The notes below the pieces were generated by a model that made no database searches, had not been told where the DNA came from, and saw nothing but the letters and a program-made list of their open reading frames with translations. A stretch of DNA of 64,000 nucleotides from Atopobiaceae bacterium (GTDB lineage: Bacteria; Actinomycetota; Coriobacteriia; Coriobacteriales; Atopobiaceae), in the NCBI GenBank assembly GCA_030525685.1, contig JAUNEG010000001.1, positions 88,475-152,474 on the forward strand, in the 5' to 3' direction. The translations under genes were made by a program, and so were the position numbers. Positions 62,745 through 64,000 of this stretch are shown in pieces (position 1 is the stretch's first letter; each line of letters begins with the position of its first letter).

Positions 62745-63497
62745 GTGGCAGATTCGCTGAAGCCCCAGTACGACGAGCTCGCCGCCCGGTGGAGTGCCCT
62801 CTCGCCCGAGCGCCGCGAGGAGCTGCTCGCGGAGTTCGTGCCCGACTACGTCTACAACTCCGAGAAGATCGAGAACTCCGAGCTCACGTACGCAACCGTG
62901 AAGCAGATCGTGGAGACGGGCGCCGTCACCGGCTACACCGGCGACGTCCAGCTGCTCGTGGAGACCTACAACCTCAAGCTCTCCTGGGACCTTGCCCGAC
63001 GCAGGCTCGCCGAGGACCCGTGCCTCACGGAGGAGCTCATCCAGGAGGCGCAGGGCCTCGTGACGATGGGCACCTACGACGAGAAGCGCCTGCTCGCCGG
63101 CGAGCGCCCGGGCACCTTCAAGCTGGACAACTACGTGGGAGGCCCGGCGAGCGTGGGCATCCCCGCCGCCGAGGTCCCGCGCGAGGTGGGGCTGCTCGCC
63201 GACGACGTGAACACCTATCTCGAGGAGGGCGAGCGCAGGCTCACCATCGCGGCCTACCTCCACGCCAAGCTCTTCGACATCCATCCCTTCGCCGACGGCA
63301 ACGGGCGCACGGCACGTCTGCTCATGAACGGCGTCCTGCTCGCTATGGGCATGCCGCCGATCGTGATCCACGCGCAGAACCACGCCGCCTACCACGCCGC
63401 GCTCGACGTGTTCCACCTGGAGGGCGACCTCGGCCCGCTCAGGCGCTTCCTGCGCTCCGAGACGATGCTCACCTGGGAGGGTCTGCTCGAGAACTAG
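62745..63497 (+). CDS. Fic-domain protein (adenylyltransferase family)
   Basis: A 250-residue Fic protein, likely adding AMP to hydroxyls of target proteins. The active motif is complete: HPFADGNGRTARLL (H180). VYNSEKIENSELT near residue 40 matches the class II inhibitory helix (S/T-x3-E-G/N), so the protein probably keeps itself off. GGACAGGAGGTG precedes GTG 62745, and TACAAT (62707-62712) is a likely -10. No antitoxin gene is adjacent, as expected for an internally inhibited Fic. Confidence 0.9.
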   Translation: MADSLKPQYDELAARWSALSPERREELLAEFVPDYVYNSEKIENSELTYATVKQIVETGAVTGYTGDVQLLVETYNLKLSWDLARRRLAEDPCLTEELIQEAQGLVTMGTYDEKRLLAGERPGTFKLDNYVGGPASVGIPAAEVPREVGLLADDVNTYLEEGERRLTIAAYLHAKLFDIHPFADGNGRTARLLMNGVLLAMGMPPIVIHAQNHAAYHAALDVFHLEGDLGPLRRFLRSETMLTWEGLLEN

Positions 63498-63507
63498 GGA
63501 GTGTCCC

Positions 63508-63755
63508 ATGGACGACGGCATCCGCACGGTCGTGGGGTCAGACGGCATGCACCAGGAGCAGGAGTCCGACTTCGTGCGCTGGGACCTCGCCACGGGCGAG
63601 GCGTCGCTGGTCTTCGGCGACTCCGGCGACGGCGTGCGGACTGCATCGCCACCATCGGCGGCGGCTGCCCGGGCTGCCTCTCCGTCATTCTCGTCGCGAG
63701 CGTCGGCCTTCTTGTGCTGCTCGCCCTCACGCTCCTGTTCTCTCCCGGCGCATGA
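63508..63755 (+). pseudogene. Small membrane protein gene with a frameshift
   Basis: ATG 63508 (GGGAGTG before it) opens MDDGIRTVVGSDGMHQEQES, then FVRWDLATGEASLVFGDSGD. After about codon 43 the frame loses sense, while another frame carries ADCIATIGGGCPGCLSVILV and a clear membrane helix (ASVGLLVLLALTLLF) to TGA at 63753-63755. One extra base near 63636 would join them into an ~83-residue tail-anchored protein. It may be a real mutation or a sequencing error. Confidence 0.45.
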
Positions 63756-63797
63756 CGCGACGTCTTCACACGTCCTTCTCGACGCGAGAAAAAGTCC

Positions 63798-63826
63798 TTG
63801 CATCGGCCCGCGGGGTTTTGCATAAT
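63798..63826 (+). promoter_or_regulatory. Promoter of the tRNA-His/tRNA-Lys unit
   Basis: TTGCAT (63798-63803), 17 bases, CATAAT (63821-63826), 30 bases before tRNA-His. Confidence 0.65.
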
Positions 63827-63855
63827 AGTCGAGCTGCCTCTAGAGGTCGCAAGAT

Positions 63856-63932
63856 GGTGGGCGTAGCTCAGTTGGAAGAGCGACGGGTTGTGGTCCCGTA
63901 GGTCGAGGGTTCGAGCCCCTTCGCCCACCCCA
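63856..63932 (+). tRNA. tRNA-His(GTG)
   Basis: Acceptor GTGGGCG/CGCCCAC with the extra encoded G(-1) facing C73, the tRNA-His identity element. Anticodon stem-loop ACGGG-TTGTGGT-CCCGT gives GTG. T arm with GGTTCGAGCCC; CCA encoded. Confidence 0.95.
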
Positions 63933-63945
63933 TAACCGCATATCT

Positions 63946-64000
63946 GGATCGTTAGCTCAGCTGGTAGAGCAGGGGACTCTTAATCCCAAGGTCCAGGGTT
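63946..64000 (+). tRNA. tRNA-Lys(CTT), cut by the window end
   Basis: Starts GGATCGTTAGCTCAGCTGG. Anticodon stem-loop GGGGA-CTCTTAA-TCCCA gives CTT. The T arm is cut off at base 64000. It is 13 bases after tRNA-His and on the same transcript. Confidence 0.88.

Overview
The window is a high-GC chromosomal segment whose gene content and layout fit the class Coriobacteriia, most likely an Olsenella or Atopobium-type anaerobe. This is an inference from gene families and composition; no 16S rRNA gene is present. Coding density is high, starts are mostly ATG or GTG with GGAGG-type ribosome binding sites, and transcription units often end in GC-rich hairpins followed by short T tracts.

Layout. 0-7.5 kb: end of tgt, an array of degenerate 23-nt repeats, a RecJ nuclease fused to a RecQ-like helicase, relA/spoT, and a metallo-beta-lactamase-fold hydrolase. 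7.5-10 kb: a 227-bp inverted-repeat element, tRNA-Leu(CAA), ferritin, and the infC-rpmI-rplT operon behind a structured leader, with infC apparently starting at AUA. 10-17.5 kb: an unexplained structured leader with a 19-codon ORF, then a maltodextrin-type ABC uptake operon with its LacI regulator, 4-alpha-glucanotransferase and ATPase. 17.5-25.1 kb, minus strand: ilvA, ilvD, ilvB, ilvN and ilvC, broken up by REP palindromes and by a REP-associated tyrosine transposase (RAYT) that lies between its own two REPs. 25.2-35.5 kb: an ABC ATPase, tRNA-Ala(CGC), a WecA/TagO-type transferase, a PflA-like radical SAM protein, pncB, argS, a tandem MarR regulator and rho. 35.5-42.7 kb: a second 23-nt repeat array, an orphan envelope protein, a VanZ protein and a complete branched-chain amino acid ABC transporter (livJHMGF). 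42.7-49 kb: thrB-thrC divergent from hom-lysC-asd, the aspartate-to-threonine pathway that feeds ilvA. 49-50.1 kb: a decayed stretch with what looks like a type III toxin-antitoxin locus (two perfect 36-nt repeats, a terminator, then a shortened ToxN/AbiQ-like toxin) followed by two pseudogenes. 50.2-60.6 kb: a second LacI-controlled oligosaccharide ABC system with a GH65 phosphorylase, a fused beta-phosphoglucomutase/GH13 glucosidase and its own ATPase. 60.6-64 kb: two dead transposase genes, a low-GC winged-helix-like ORF, a Fic protein, a frameshifted membrane protein, tRNA-His and the start of tRNA-Lys(CTT).

How it works together. Two uptake loci import alpha-glucosides. The first uses transglycosylation (MalQ); the second uses phosphorolysis by GH65 plus conversion of beta-glucose-1-phosphate to glucose-6-phosphate by the fused mutase. 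Aspartate-family genes, ilv genes and the liv importer together cover synthesis and uptake of threonine and the branched-chain amino acids. The most interesting signals are the ToxIN-like locus, the two arrays of 23-nt repeats, and the REP elements that supply stop codons to ilvN, ilvA and perhaps relA.
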